Notes under the pieces: generated by a model | Database searches by the model: none | Told to the model about the DNA's origin: nothing | The model's input: only the letters and a program-made list of their open reading frames with translations | Translations under genes and position numbers: made by a program | DNA from: Symbiodinium natans | Taxonomy: Eukaryota; Sar; Dinophyceae; Suessiales; Symbiodiniaceae | Reading direction: 5' to 3' | Length of the DNA stretch: 64,000 bases | NCBI GenBank assembly: GCA_905221605.1 | Contig: CAJNDS010002339.1 | Span: 1-64,000 of the forward strand | Shown: one piece after another, positions 21,780 through 34,030 of the stretch | Numbering within the stretch: position 1 is the stretch's first letter | Layout: the number at the start of each line of letters is the position of its first letter

Positions 21780-22609
21780 TTGAACCACCGGCTGTGAGTG
21801 GAGCCAACCCGGACCAGGTGTGCTCCCCCCACACGCTGGTGAGGCTTCGGTTGCTTCACTCGACCGAACCCTTGAATCGCCCGTAAACTGAACAGTGTGG
21901 ACTCGTGCTGAATTTCGAAGAGCTCGTACTGCTCGAGATTTTGGCCAGATCTGCGCTGGACAGACTCAGAGTGCTTCAGAATGAATAGCTCAACGAAAGT
22001 TGCAGCTCCTAGTGACCAACAAACAAACTGAATACGTACTCCGAATTTTCGGGAAACCCAGGAGAGTTATGCTAGGACTTCCCAGATTTAGCATCCGATG
22101 ACCTGGACCGGCATTCGCATCGATGCACAACAGGTATGCTTCACGAAGGAAGGATGATGGTGGCACTGAAATGGGTCAGGCCGCGTGCCTGCTCGTCCCA
22201 CAGCAGCTACAAAGCAGCTGCTTGTAGCTCAGGCAGCTTCCAAGCCAAAGTCTTGCACGGTGCACAATCAATGCCTCAAACCGGAAGGTGCACAAACGGT
22301 GCATGCCTATATGATTCTACAGTGTTAGATCATCCGCTATCCGCGGTCAAATGGGCGAATGAGCGAACACCATCTGCCCTGAAGTGGTCGATATCGTGGA
22401 GATGCCGCGGCCAAAGGGAGCGCTCTCTGCTCCAAGCGCAAACCGCCATCGCGGTTTCAGTATGCAGTTGCGTGCCATCAACCGAGCATTCGTCTGGCAC
22501 GTGCTCTGGCACGTGCTACAAGCTGCTCATTCTTTGAACTTCAGTTTCAGGCCCGAAACTTCACTGTTCAGAAATCTTTGCCTGCAACTCTGAGAGCCTC
22601 TGCCGGAGT

Positions 22610-24240
22610 GCAAAAGTTGCAAATCTGGAAGGCTGCAGGTCATAAGGAAAAAAGCTTCTAACAGCCTCCAAGACATTGGCTAAGAAGCGAGGGTGGTGAG
22701 CTTCGGCCCAGCACACCACCACAGCAGTGCCCGCACAGACGTGAAGGCCCTAATTGTAGGATCGCGCGTTTGGGCCCATATCCTGCAACTACTACACACG
22801 GCAAGACCCGCACACCCCCGGCTCATCAATTCTGTTTATTGCATGGCTGGCTTGCTCCAGTGACCTCCGTACGGCAGGTGACACAGCGACCGTCAATTGT
22901 AGGAAAACCTGTCCTGCATTTATGCACTCACGAATCACTCAACGCCATCCTGCATTCACGATTCAAGGAAGCAGCTACCGAAGCTGCAGCACAACTCCTG
23001 CGCAACTCACATCGGTGATTGGCTCCGACGTGCGCTTGGAAACGAGCGGCAGTGACGGCAGTGGGGACCACTTAGAACCTACCGGTGTCGACTAATTCCA
23101 AGTAGTGCTGTTGCACAAAGGTCGACTCCCGAGCCTGTGGAACTCCGTCCTCTTCGCGAGCCTGCGAAATCGACCATTTCGACTCGACTCACGAAGAAGG
23201 GTTAAAGTGGAGATTTTGGCATTCAAGCCCATGTCTCTTCGTACACTACCAGCACATGTTAGCAACTTGCCGAGCATGGCTGGGCCTGTGAAACCTAGGA
23301 TAGCTCAAGCCATTCAGTCTTAGGCGCAACTTAAACGAAGTAACCTTTAAGCCATGTAGCCCAGCATGTAGCCAGATAGTCGCCGTCTTTTTCAGAGACA
23401 TAAAAGATAGTCGGCGATGTCCTTCATGTAGAGCCTACTCACGCCATCACTTCTGGTCTCCACTCGCATGGCTGCACGACGAAACCTTCCCAGAGGAAGT
23501 CCTAACTGTGCTGCAAGTCCAGTGGCGCGCTTTATGGAGCGCTGCAGAAGAGGCTGCCAAGAATCGAGAACACAGAGCTTGACTATGGATAAGAGGAAGG
23601 CATATATTGTGGCATACCGGAAGGAAATAATAGATCACGACTGCAATACATCATGCATGATCACCCACTGCCAAGAAAGATCCAGGACGCATGGCACTCT
23701 CCACACTGCCGTCCCTGGATCTCCTGAGAGGAAGGACTTTGATGCTGAAATAACACTGCGACAAAGGCTTCGTGAGAAACCTGGACTTCGTCAGTGCGAC
23801 GGGGTACACCTTCAACAACGTGACCTCGTCGGACCAAATGGTGGCAAAAAAACAGGCTGCATCGGACTGTGTGTCCCCGCGGTCACCGTCTGTCGCGATC
23901 ACAACGGCCGGTGGCCATTCGCTGCTTCCAGGCACTCTGTCCGCTCCGAACCCCGTTTCAACATCTGAGCCCTCGTCTTCTCGCGCACTGGCCAACGCCC
24001 CCCATTGAGCTGTGTATATCACGTGAAGGCACATCGGGGCTATCCAGGCACGATGCGCCGCACAGCCGGCACGAGTCTCTTTTGGAAATGTGCAGGGCAG
24101 CCCTCGTGGGAAGCTTTCCCAAGAGGAAATCACGCAGCCCAACCTGAGATTCAGTCTGCGGCAACTCTCCAATCTACGGGAGCTCCCCCAAAAAACAGTC
24201 TTCGGAGACTCCCTGAATCTGGTATGGAAGTTCCGTCAGC
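22610..24240. other. Gene-poor stretch
   Basis: Unrecognised frames only. 24001-24090 resembles 21452-21540 and 25555-25625: all have CAAGGCACATCG or GAAGGCACATCG followed by a CACGAG- or CATGAG-type segment. A short dispersed repeat therefore occurs three times between 21.4 and 25.6 kb. Confidence 0.45.
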
Positions 24241-24246
24241 AGGCGG

Positions 24247-24573
24247 CCGACCCAGGTCGGTTGGTGGGTTGGCGGTGGTCACCCCTAGTCCTGGAACTTT
24301 TCTGAGTCTGCGGCTGGAAGTTTTGGAATGGAACTCTCAGCGGTCTCGGCCTCAATCCGCGTGCTCAAGAGCAGACGGACAACCTAAAGGCCAAACCCGA
24401 TCTGATGGGGAGGCCGACGTGCATCGGGTGAATTCTGCCATGCCAGCCTTTCTCATCTCCCACACGTTGCTCTCCCTTTGTTGGCCTCTTGAAACATCGC
24501 CTTCTGCACAAAGCTCCTCGAAGACAGCCCTTCTAAGGCGATCCAGAAGGCGGTTTGCAAGCCTCCTTGAGAT
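24247..24573. repeat. Repeat pair F, copy 1
   Basis: Shares GGTTGGTGGGTTGGCGGTGG, GGAATGGAACTCTCAGCGGT, GGGGAGGCCGACGTGCATCG and GACAGCCCTTCTAAGGCGAT with 24662-25036, in order. It is a direct duplication about 430 bp apart. The second copy carries several short insertions. Confidence 0.93.
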
Positions 24574-24661
24574 GCTGTTTACGTCAACTTACCCCGAAAG
24601 GTGCCTTAGTCTACGGGGCAGCCTGCACGGTTCATGTAGGGGAGATCAAAGATACCGACCC

Positions 24662-25036
24662 CAGGGTTGGTGGGTTGGCGGTGGTCCAGCCTAAATTTTC
24701 TGGAAACCCCCTAGTGCTGGAGCTCTTCTGAGTCAGAGGCTGGAAGTTCTGGAATGGAACTCTCAGCGGTCTCGGCCCCAATCCCCACAATGCCACAATG
24801 TCAGCTCCCTGCTCAAGAGCAGACGGACAACCTAAGGGCCAAACCCAGTCTATGAAGCCCGAAAGCCGTGTCTGATGGGGAGGCCGACGTGCATCGGTTG
24901 AACTCTGCCAGCTGTGTCATCTCATGTTGCTGACCCTTCGCTGGCCTCTTGCCACATCGCCTTCGGCACACAGTTCGTCGAAGACAGCCCTTCTAAGGCG
25001 ATCCAGCAGAGTCCTTCCTTCCGATCCTCTTCGGGA
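24662..25036. repeat. Repeat pair F, copy 2
   Basis: Direct copy of 24247-24573. Insertions include a CACAATGCCACAATGTCAGC stretch, itself a 9-bp direct repeat of CACAATGCC/CACAATGTC. The frames in the two copies are not conserved, so it is not a duplicated gene. Confidence 0.92.
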
Positions 25037-25044
25037 TGCTCCGT

Positions 25045-27460
25045 GCAGAACAACCCGACCCCCGTCCATGTATGAACATCACCTGCTGGCCTCTTCCCCT
25101 GTGCGATTGCCACCTCTTGGCCCAAAGCTTTGCAATTCGATGTCGTATGAGCCTGATGCTTGGGGAAGCGGACTCGAGGAAGCATCCACACCAAAGAATC
25201 CAATGCTGCGATTTGGAAGGCCCATCCTGCATCACCGAGTGGCATGGGATGCTTCGAAACCCCAGGTCGTGGAGATTGTGAGGGTCATGACTCGCAACTT
25301 GTCCTATCGTGCTCTGGCACTCTCATTCGCATCGCCTATCCGAGGGCCTATCCCGACACGGAAAGATTCTGAAACTTCCCAAGTCGCGTGTGGGACATCA
25401 TGCGTTCGTTACAATTAGCATGCCAAAAGAGTACTGCTGTTGATTGCATTTGGCTGTGACACGTTGGCCTGAACACAGAGACTGCGCATGACCGTGCATG
25501 CATCGAGCCAGGCTCTCCGAGCATGGCGGTCCGCGTGACCCCTCTCGCGCTTGCGATACCTCAGCGTCAAGGCACATCGCAGTCGCACAATGCACGTAGC
25601 CATGAGTCCGTTTTGCTCCACGTCTTGGACACACGGGTTGACCTGGGAGTTTGAGAAGCCATGCGACTGGAGATTCTCAGGACTCTCTCATGCCAGGCTA
25701 ATACCACTCTGGGTATTATTCTGCCATAGCAAAAGCGATATACAGTTATATATATAGAAAGATATATACTGTACGCTGCGGATGGCATAGCCTCCCGCTT
25801 GGCTTGGTAAGCTTGGCCTGGCGGTAGCGGGCTCGCACAGCAAGAGCATCAGCACCTGAGCCACACCTCCACTGACGAGCTGAACCCGGCCTCCAGATCT
25901 CGCATGCTAAATGCCGGCTCCAACTTGGCCTGCGCTTGACACTTGGCGGATGAACAGAATCACGAAGGATTGCATGGCCTAATATGGCCCCGGAAATTCC
26001 TCACAGACTACCCACAAATGATCCACAATGCGCGTTTCGCAGAGGCCCCAACTCGGATATCCCGCATATCTCCGAGTTGTAATGTCCCGTGGCGGATGCT
26101 CAGCCCAACCCATCTCATGTTTCATGTTTCCAGGCAACAAGAAGCACTCTGGCACCCTGTCTTGCCGGCCAAAAGTGCCACACCTCCTATATTCACTAGT
26201 CCTTCTCCCAGCCCGCTGCGAGCTTCGCTGCAGAATTGGTCGGCACGTGCTAATGTCGAAAAACTCTGTGCGTGGCTCTCCTCATGTCACTGCATTCGAG
26301 CGACTGCATCACCGCCAGAGGAGCGCTCTTCTCTAATGGAAAGCGAAATCCGAGCTGACCGCCTTGAAAGCCTTGCACCAACCCTCGGGGAGTGAGAGAC
26401 AGGGTAGTGGGATGGTTTGTGTCCCAAAGGGTCATGGAAAGTTCACAGGACTTTAGCCGTGGGCTTCGCTCGCGACCCGCTGCAACACATTTTGCCAGGA
26501 CGTGCGAGGACATGCGAACACACGCAGCACACCGATGGCTCAAACAATGGTAGTAATGGATGTGTCGTGGATGGAGCCATCTGAAGCCCGCCGTGCACAC
26601 ACGACACACTCCACCCTGAACACGACACTGCTCTGGCAAGATCTTAACGATGCAGCCCCTACACTTCGGCCAGGGTTGGGGCGTCTTTCCGCTTTCGAGG
26701 TCCTGACATGCCAGTGCCCCCGACACAAGAGACTTGGATTGCATGATGCCCTTAGTGATCTGGCCGCGCAAGAAGCGGTGCGAGGGTGTCCCACGCGCTG
26801 GCCAGCCGGCAAAAGCGCACACCTCCGGCTAACCACTGCCGGAAACGACGACATTCATGCGCTTCCCTCCCCCCCCTCCCCCAAACTCCCACAATTACAT
26901 TCACTATGCCTGGAGAGATGTGCCTCTTGCACTAAACAATATAGTTACACTAGTTCAAACTTCTTGGTGTTTCACTGATCAGTTAAGATGAATCAGGTTT
27001 GAGTCCTTGAGCTTTGCTGTGCATGTCCACAGCCCTCTCTGCGAGGCTCCCTCCGGTGCAACTAAGATGAATCGCAAATACAAGATACAGAAGCCGGCGC
27101 CCGACTGAAAGCGCCGAATGCTTTGAATAATGAAGAATGGCATTTCAGCCCCAGCCCCTGACCAATAGGGACAGGGCGCGCAATCACAGAAGTCCCCGTC
27201 AGTGATTTTAATGAGTCGAGCGGTGTAAATTGGCCGAGTGGACGGCAAGTACTGAGTGGGCAAAACCTACAAGGCCAAAAGGCGAACGTTCATTCCGAAA
27301 CGGTTATCGCCTTATTTTCCGTGGCTTCACAAGTGATTAGTTCATGAGAAGGCATCCTCTGGCCGCGCGCGTCGCTGGCCTCCTGGGGGGCTTTGTGAGG
27401 GCATCACGAGGCCATGGCTCGGAATTCACTGTTCCACAGACTGTTGAAGAAAAGAGCCAG
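25045..27460. other. Gene-poor stretch
   Basis: No recognisable gene. It includes a short AT-rich TATATATA tract at about 25740-25770 and C-rich runs near 26868-26882. GC content falls toward 26900-27300. Confidence 0.45.
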
Positions 27461-27469
27461 GGTACCGCT

Positions 27470-27590
27470 TCCTCAGCAAACGACAGGTGGAAGCGCATGA
27501 GTTGCTGATCGCTCAGCTAACGATGGAAACCAAAGAGTACAAGTTCCGTGTCCGAAGGTTGCGGCTCAGCAACATTGAGTTCACTCTCTT
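27470..27590 (+). repeat. Repeat pair J, copy 1, with an open coding-like frame
   Basis: The DNA shares CCTCAGCAAACGACAGGTG, AAGCGCATGAG and TTGCGGCTC with 27854-27958. In this copy one frame is open and reads FLSKRQVEAHELLIAQ, then METKEYKFRVRRL, a charged, helix-like segment. I do not recognise a family. It may be an old exon that was duplicated. Confidence 0.5.
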
Positions 27591-27853
27591 CATTCGCTCA
27601 CAAAGCAACAGTACGGAAGGGGGGTGTGTGTGTGCGTGTGCGCGAGCGAGTTAAAGAGAAGAATAGTGCTAAGCCTGGGAAGATCTGGGAAGGCAGATAC
27701 GGCAATTACCAGACATGACTGGTGAGATGCTCTACTCCTTCGTTGACTTTCGGTAAGATTCGCTCCATACGTTCTTTCGCTCGTGCTTCGAAGCAAGTGA
27801 GATAATGAATGAGCGTAGTCAGTGAGTGCTACGACCCGTGGTTGAATCAGAAT

Positions 27854-27958
27854 ATCCTCAGCAAACGACAGGTGAAAGCGCATGAGCGGCTAATCGCTCA
27901 CCTAAGGATGGCAACCAAGTAGTTACAGTTCGGCGTCCCAAGCTTGCGGCTCGACGTC
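27854..27958 (+). repeat. Repeat pair J, copy 2, frame broken
   Basis: Here the same frame reads LSKRQVKAHERLIAHL and then meets TAG after RMATK. Copy 1 is open at that place, so this copy looks like the decayed partner if the segment was ever coding. The repeats are about 384 bp apart in direct orientation. Confidence 0.5.
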
Positions 27959-27959
27959 A

Positions 27960-29570
27960 ATGCCCCTCCGGGTCAAATCACGGTAAAGGCGCATAGCAAA
28001 CTTTTACCTGAGATTCGTGAAGAACAGTTTGTCAAACCAATCGAATCTGCACATCCGAGCGTGCGGCAGAGCCTAAAGGCCATGAGAGGAACATCCATTG
28101 AAGACATCAGTTGAGGACATCGTTTTGGGTCGTCGCTTTGCCACAATTCCACGTCCTTGTGGAAAGACTCGTCTTCTGCAGTGGTTATCAGCGTTTGGCA
28201 TCTGCGCATTCAGGCAGCTGTCATGCTGGGGCAAGTTTGTGCTTAGAATGCGCGGAAGATGAGAACACTTTTTGCGAGAAATCAACAGTTCACGGAATAC
28301 AAGCAGACTGTCTGCAACAAGTGTAAAACACATATGGAGCAGGGTGTGGAACAAAGCACTGTGTTTGTTTGGATTTGGCTACATGACGTCCTCCTTTGAG
28401 AAGAGATACTTAGTCAGGTCTGGATTGGGGACGGGATGCATAGGGTCTCGATCATAGAGATTGCCAGTGTTGGTGTGACCGGGAGGCCTCGATGCGAGAG
28501 GGAGCCGTGCACCCATTCTCGGCTTCGCAGGAATATGGATTCTGGGCCTCGCAACACGGTCCTATAGGACCCCCTGCTGACTGTTGGGAGTGCAAGGTAG
28601 CCATTCGCACCAACAGAACTTAGAACTTGCAGCGCATGTACGAAGACAGACAAACGATGTCCGTTACGTACAGGCCACATGTTGGAGAGTTGCTTTGGCT
28701 ACCAAGCGAAACATTTAGCTTCCTTTGCTGGGCTTGTTTGGGCAAGTGTCGTATGGTGACCGGATTCACTTGTGGAGCTGATCACATGGCCCTGGAGTGC
28801 GGCGTGTGACTAGTCCTGTCTTCTGCAGTCTAAGGCTAAGTGTTTCCAGATCTGCCTCCAACAGGAAAGGCGGAAACTAAGTGTCAGCCAATTGAGCACC
28901 GCTGCAAAAGCCAACAAGCGCAAACAGGTGAGAGTTTGACGTCTTTAGAGGCGGCTGTGTGTGTTGTTCACCACTGGCCAGGGAATTTTCGGTGAATATC
29001 CTTGACAGTGAAGCCACCATCCTCAATCGTGGCCCGATTCCCACATGCCCCCACCCTAAACCCTCAATGTCCCCATGCCAAAGGCTGGCGCTGATGTGGT
29101 GTCACGGAGGTGATCGGTGGCATCGGTGGCTCGTTTGGGGAAAGTCAAGAGCGGTGTTAAGCCCGTCAGAGCGTCGAAAGAACTGTCCGCATACGCTTGA
29201 GAACTATGCTGAAGCTACGAAGATGTATCGAACAGAACTGACAAGTGCCTTCCGTTTGACTGATCCGAAGATCAACTTCGAGGTTTTGGCCACAAGGGAC
29301 TAAGGAGAGCACCAGCTACTCGTGTGCCCATAGCCCTAGGCACATGAACCTCCGAGGACCGTAGATCGCTGGGTGTTTGTCACCTGGGGTGCAGCAAAGC
29401 ATCAGCGTGTAGTTGATCGGTATAGGAACTGGCGTCGCAGCCCCGGCACAGGACTCAGAAAGGCAGAGAAGAAGGCAGGAAAGAACGGCGCTGGAACTTG
29501 GCGAGGCTGGGTCTCCGACGGCTCTGAAGCGTACCAGGTGCACGTGTGCGGGAAAGGAGCAAACCCCTCC
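27960..29570. other. Lower-GC gene-poor stretch
   Basis: Base composition is more balanced than in neighbouring regions. Frames are unrecognised; a plus-strand frame ending at 29303 has a hydrophilic tail (NYAEATKMYRTELTSAFRL) but no family match. CACCCTAAACCCTCAATG at 29052 is another telomere-like word. Confidence 0.4.
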
Positions 29571-29575
29571 CCACT

Positions 29576-29629
29576 CTTCCTCCTGCTCCTCCTCCTCCTC
29601 TTCCTCCTCTTCCTCCTCTTCCTCCTCCA
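29576..29629. repeat. CTC/TTC trinucleotide-rich microsatellite with 9-bp period
   Basis: A pyrimidine tract of CTC units becoming CTCTTCCTC blocks with a 9-bp period. The long Glu/Ser/Arg frames across it are products of the repeat. Confidence 0.92.
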
Positions 29630-30054
29630 TGAACAGCGAAACAGCACCCAATTAACAGCCCGACCTCAAAATCCACGACACATGTTCTCGGCCAGGTTCG
29701 GCACAGCAGTCCAACTTTGTTTCTATAACTTGTTGTTCGATGTATCGCTGGGTTCTGCGCGCCCCATCCAGCAGGGCCAGGTCAAGAAGCACAACATGGT
29801 GGGTGTCCAGAAGGCTATTACGGTCCACTGCAAGAGATGCTGCCCCAGGTAATTTATGGGATGCTTGAAGGCACAGGGTTGCCATTGAGCCAGGAGCCCT
29901 TGAGCTTGGAGCGGCTCCATCTTGAAACTTCCCTACCTCTCACCCGACCCCATGCTTGTCAGAGTCTCATGCTCACAGTCTCAGCAGCCTAAGCAATCGG
30001 AACCGTGTCACCCTATAAGCCTCCCGGACTCTCGAGGCAAAGTGCTCTCGAGGC

Positions 30055-30212
30055 TGGATGGCACGAGGAACGTCGCGACTCCACGGCCCCGGTCAGACGG
30101 TCACATACGGGGACTTTCCGTGACAATGGATTTGTATCTGAACGGCACCACGGCCCCAAGCCCGACTTCTCTCGGGCACTGGCCTTGCGAGCCCTGCGAG
30201 CCTCGCGAGCCT
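30055..30212. repeat. Dispersed repeat family I, copy 1
   Basis: About 94% identical by eye to 63838-64000. Shared words include GACGGTCACATACGG, GCCCCAAGCCCGACTTCTCT and GGGCACTGGCCTTGCGAGCC. It ends in a 9-bp GAGCCTCGC-type repeat whose length differs between copies. Confidence 0.93.
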
Positions 30213-31199
30213 AGGTGGGCAATGGTGTGACTAGGACTGACCGGGTGTAGATGTTCGTCAGATCGGGGCACGTCCAATATCTCAGCAAACCTCGCTCAGT
30301 CGCCCAGTGGATTCACCGGTACCTCCGCTTCACTTAGACGTGTCGTGCGACTAGGCATGGCGAAGACTCGTCAGGTTGGCTCCAGGCAGGCAGTGTCCCC
30401 CCGTTAGTCGCCGAGGCATCGATATCCCCGGTGTGTCCCCGGCGCAGGCCCCCGCTGCCCTGAGCGGTCAGAGAGAACGCAAAGCAGTTGGCTTAGCCCT
30501 GGGCCATCAGGAATGCGCTAACGGTGCGTGGCTAGGATCCGGACAGTGCTTTGGAATGCGCGGCGCGCTACGCTACAGTGCCCTGGGATGTCGCGAAAGG
30601 AGCCAACTTTGGAAGAGACTACTGTGACCACTTGGGCTTCGAAGCCTCCCCGTGGTCCCTTTGTGTATCTACATACATGTTCGAATTCTTTGTGACGGCT
30701 CAGTGAGCGCAGCACCAGAATGATGGTCTGCAACTCTCTGAACTGCCAGGATCTATGACTCTGCTCGCAGATGGTGAGAAGGTTCTCCTGGCAGTTTCCC
30801 CGGCACGGTTGGATCACGACCGCGCTGGGCATTGCTGGCCCTCTACAGGACTGCCGCACAAGTTCAGGCTGCCCAACACGCTGCGCGACACGCTGCGCGA
30901 CGCTGGCTCCATGCTCAGTTCATGCTCAGTTCGTCGAATCGAGGGATGTCGAGGTCGAGCCGAGGGCATTCTTGGATATGAGGGGCACATCATGCACATC
31001 CACGCAGACTGTGTTGACTGTGTTGCAGCCCTCCTCGGTGCTGCGCGTCACAGGCAAGCCCTGGAGACTTTGAGGTGAGCGAGCACTGCCAGGCACGGCA
31101 GAACCGGCGCCCCAAGTCGGGGCGCCCCAAGCGGCGCAACCCCAACCGCCCCGAACCTGAGGTCACGCCTCAGGTCACGGATCATTTGAGTCTCAGGCT

Positions 31200-31228
31200 T
31201 GGGCACTTGGGGCACTTGGGGCACTTGG
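31200..31228. repeat. GGGCACTTG minisatellite, 9 bp x 3
   Basis: Three tandem units in non-coding DNA. Confidence 0.94.
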
Positions 31229-32265
31229 CCCTTCCTCGGCACGGGCCGCGAATGTTGCGAATCGCGGCCTTCAAGGCAGCCCATGCAGCCGTGACGTGCC
31301 GTGACCCTGCAAGGCCCAAAGTCGGCTTAGATCTCAGTGCTCCCTTGGCTCCCAAAAGATCTCAGAAAGGCTACGAGACGATGCTTGCATCCTCGAGGCC
31401 GCGATCCGGGATTGTCACACAAGTGTCACAAGTGCCACGCACATTTCCCACTTGGGTGCAGCTTAAGTCCTCAAAGCCGTCCCTAATTTTGACGGAACAT
31501 AGAACGGACCAGGCAAGCATCTGCATCTAGGGAATCTAAGCGAATCGTGTGAGGGGCCTGGATGGGCCTGGGCGCCTTACATGGCCCCCAATCCCGGCAT
31601 CTAGTCTGCGCCACAGGCCCGGCTTCAGGCCGTTCGTGGGCTATTGCGGGTGGTCAGTCCACGGTTTGGCGAGAGCACGCTCCCGAAGAGCACGCTCCCG
31701 AAGGCACAAAGCCAAGGAACACCCACAACACAAGCATCAGGTCCCAACGATTTCCACCACCCTGCAACGAACTCAGATCGGGACGCGGGTGGCGCGCCTC
31801 ATGCACACTCTACGCATGGCTTTGCGCATGTCACGTCCCAAGCTTGCAATGCCTGGCAATGACGGCGTTGCGCGCGCAGTGCGGGGCCTACCTGACAGTA
31901 CCTGACTATGGCAGCATCGTTCTGGCTATGGCCGTCGGTCCTGCATCTTGCGGCTCGAACTGGCTCGAACCACGTGTCTTAAGCTTCAGGGAGGCAGCAA
32001 GCCATGCGGAATCCACCAAGTGAGCTGTGAGACACCGTGCATAGCGTGCAACGCCATGCAACACCCGCACTCTCCTGCACGATTCTGCACATTATCAGTC
32101 GGCCTGTCTTAAGCCCATGACGCTCATGAAAGGAACGGCGGGCGCTGGATCGTGGATGTGGGAGTCCGCCATGCAAGCCTCCCCTTCACTGAGAGAGAAA
32201 GCAGAGGGAGCGCAGTGAGAGCGGCGGTGGCAGGCTTTCCTTGTGCCTAGAATCCCAGAACCCTC

Positions 32266-32296
32266 GGATGCTCCCGGATGCTCCCGGATGCTCCCG
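32266..32296. repeat. GGATGCTCCC minisatellite, 10 bp x 3
   Basis: Three tandem 10-bp units. Confidence 0.94.
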
Positions 32297-33146
32297 GTCG
32301 TCCTGTCGCACGCGCTCGGCTGCAAGTCAGCTTGGACGCAGCAAGGCTCTGAAGGACCTATCGGAGGTTCTGCCGAAGGCTGTCTGGCAAGAAGGACAAG
32401 CTCAAGGTCAGACTCCGGACTCCACACTGCAAGCACTGCAAGAAGTTCCATGGCAAAGGGTAAGCCGGAAAAGCCGGCCACCCTCAGCACCTGGCACGTC
32501 CTGACACCACGGCGAAGCAACTTGGAAGAAGCTCTCAACAGCTTCGCGCCTGCCGTGGCACCCCGGCTGCGAGTCAGAGCGCAGGGAATGCTGGTATTTT
32601 CATATGTGTTCTCATGCGCTTTCCCTCCACTCCACAAGCTAGGCTTTTGCCAGCGACCAAACCGCTCGCTCCACTCGTGATTGCTGCTTTCGCGGCCCAG
32701 CGTGGGCTGCCACCTGACACGTGCGCTCTGCAATGCTCTGCAGCAATCTGCTGTCCCGGATTCAACTTGGCAGCCTGCATCCGAGCAGGGTAGAGCGTAG
32801 GGTAGAGCGTAGCAACAATGGAGATACAGCCCCTCGGCACGAGCGTGCTGGCACATGCTGGCATGGCTCTCGCATCGCTAACTTCCGGAGTTGTCGGCAT
32901 TGAAGTGGCTTCTCGATGACATGCAATGAAAACCTTCGTCTCTGGAGTGTGCTAGATGCTTCCAGATGTTGTGGCAGCTGCCCCAGGGCAAAGGAAGCAC
33001 TGAGCCGGAAATAAGGGCACCTGCAAGACCACAAGCGATTCGAGTGGCGCCCTCGCCTCAAAGCCCCATGGGTGCGTTTGCAGCTGTCTTGCCCCTCGTG
33101 TGTTGCACCGAGGCGCTTCAAGCAGTTTGGATCTTCCGGCATGCCT

Positions 33147-33188
33147 TAACCGCCTTTACCGCCTTAGCCGCCTTGGCCGCCTTAGCCT
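33147..33188. repeat. CCGCCTTAG-type minisatellite, 9 bp x 4-5
   Basis: Imperfect tandem units ACCGCCTTT, ACCGCCTTA, GCCGCCTTG and GCCGCCTTA. Confidence 0.93.
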
Positions 33189-33811
33189 TGAACTCGCTTG
33201 CTTTGAGCTTTACGTCCCCACACACGCTGCACTTGCGGAGGGTGCAGTGTCCTACTGCTGCCCAAGCCAACTTTGGTACAGACCTGCTTGGCCTGCACAC
33301 CCAGGCAGGCCCTGAAGCACCGCTCACTAACGCATGTCGTGATCCTGCCCCCAACCTACCATCGGCTGAACAGGACATAAGCGCTGTGCTTCGCTGTGAA
33401 ACTGCGCGGAGTCGAAGCGGACGAGGACAAGAGCATGCGACCCAGCCTGGCCGGGCTACGTTGAGCATCTCTCACGTCCATTTCCCACCGTACTGGCTGT
33501 GAGAAGCCTAGACACATGCAGAGGCGACCTTTTGGCGCTTTGGCCCAACTCAGATGAGGGCCAGTACAACTAGACCAAGATCTGACAGTGCCGGAACATC
33601 CATGAATCTACGCGACCGGAGATGCACACGCCCAGCGGAGTCCAGCGACGATGCCTCATTGTTGAAGCACGCACCTCTACTGCATCAGCGGCCATCAAAA
33701 CGTCATCGTGAGCCAATGGCCGCAAGCTGGGGACTGTCGCTTTCAGGTGCTCCCGTCGCTTTACAGGGTTTTGGGGATCCGGTGCTTGGCTTGATGGACT
33801 AAGGCGTCGTT

Positions 33812-34030
33812 TTGGGATTCTTCGAGGAGACCCCCGACGAAATCGCCGCATACTGCTCTCTCATCTTGGGGGTGTCGCTTTTCAGGTGTTCTGGTCGCTT
33901 TGCAAGATTTTGCGCTTTCGTGGACGCCTCTTACATAACTACAAACAACGGAATCTTGACACTTGCTCATGTGAATCCTGAGGTTCGCACCCTGCTTCAA
34001 GACATTCAGAAGAATCCGGAAGCGCCATAG
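33812..34030 (+). CDS. Unrecognised open frame, possible decayed exon
   Basis: The frame ends with AHVNPEVRTLLQDIQKNPEAP. That arrangement (NPEV...LLQDIQKNP) loosely recalls the STI1/Hop-type motif DPEV...DIQKNP of Hsp70/Hsp90 co-chaperones. The match is short and lacks the surrounding helices and TPR repeats. The segment GTCGCTTTYCAGGTG occurs twice nearby (33737 and 33874), so part of the frame lies in a local duplication. Chance is a real alternative. Confidence 0.2.
   Translation: MGFFEETPDEIAAYCSLILGVSLFRCSGRFARFCAFVDASYITTNNGILTLAHVNPEVRTLLQDIQKNPEAP

Larger units (their letters stand above)
15984..22605. repeat. Large segmental duplication, copy A
   Basis: Collinear with 50939-57411 in direct orientation, about 6.5 kb. 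Similarity is uneven. 15984-16287 is clearly diverged; 16288 to about 17216 matches without a visible difference (offset 34997 bases); 17217-17560 differs mainly in 9-bp repeat number; 17660-19190 is diverged with many indels; 19290-19720 and 20950-21550 are close again; and the right part (21560-22605) is patchy. The open frames inside are identical on both strands where the DNA is identical, so their conservation says nothing about coding. No domain is recognised. At both ends similarity fades out, without visible inverted terminal repeats or target-site duplications. Confidence 0.95.

Noticed and set aside
24005-24694. 229-codon plus-strand frame
   Set aside because: It overlaps the tandem repeat pair F, where the second copy does not preserve the frame. 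No domain is seen.
32095-32856. 253-codon minus-strand frame
   Set aside because: One of the longest frames in the window, but it has no recognisable domain, is rich in Cys, Arg and Ser as expected from GC-rich random DNA, and spans a 10-bp minisatellite.
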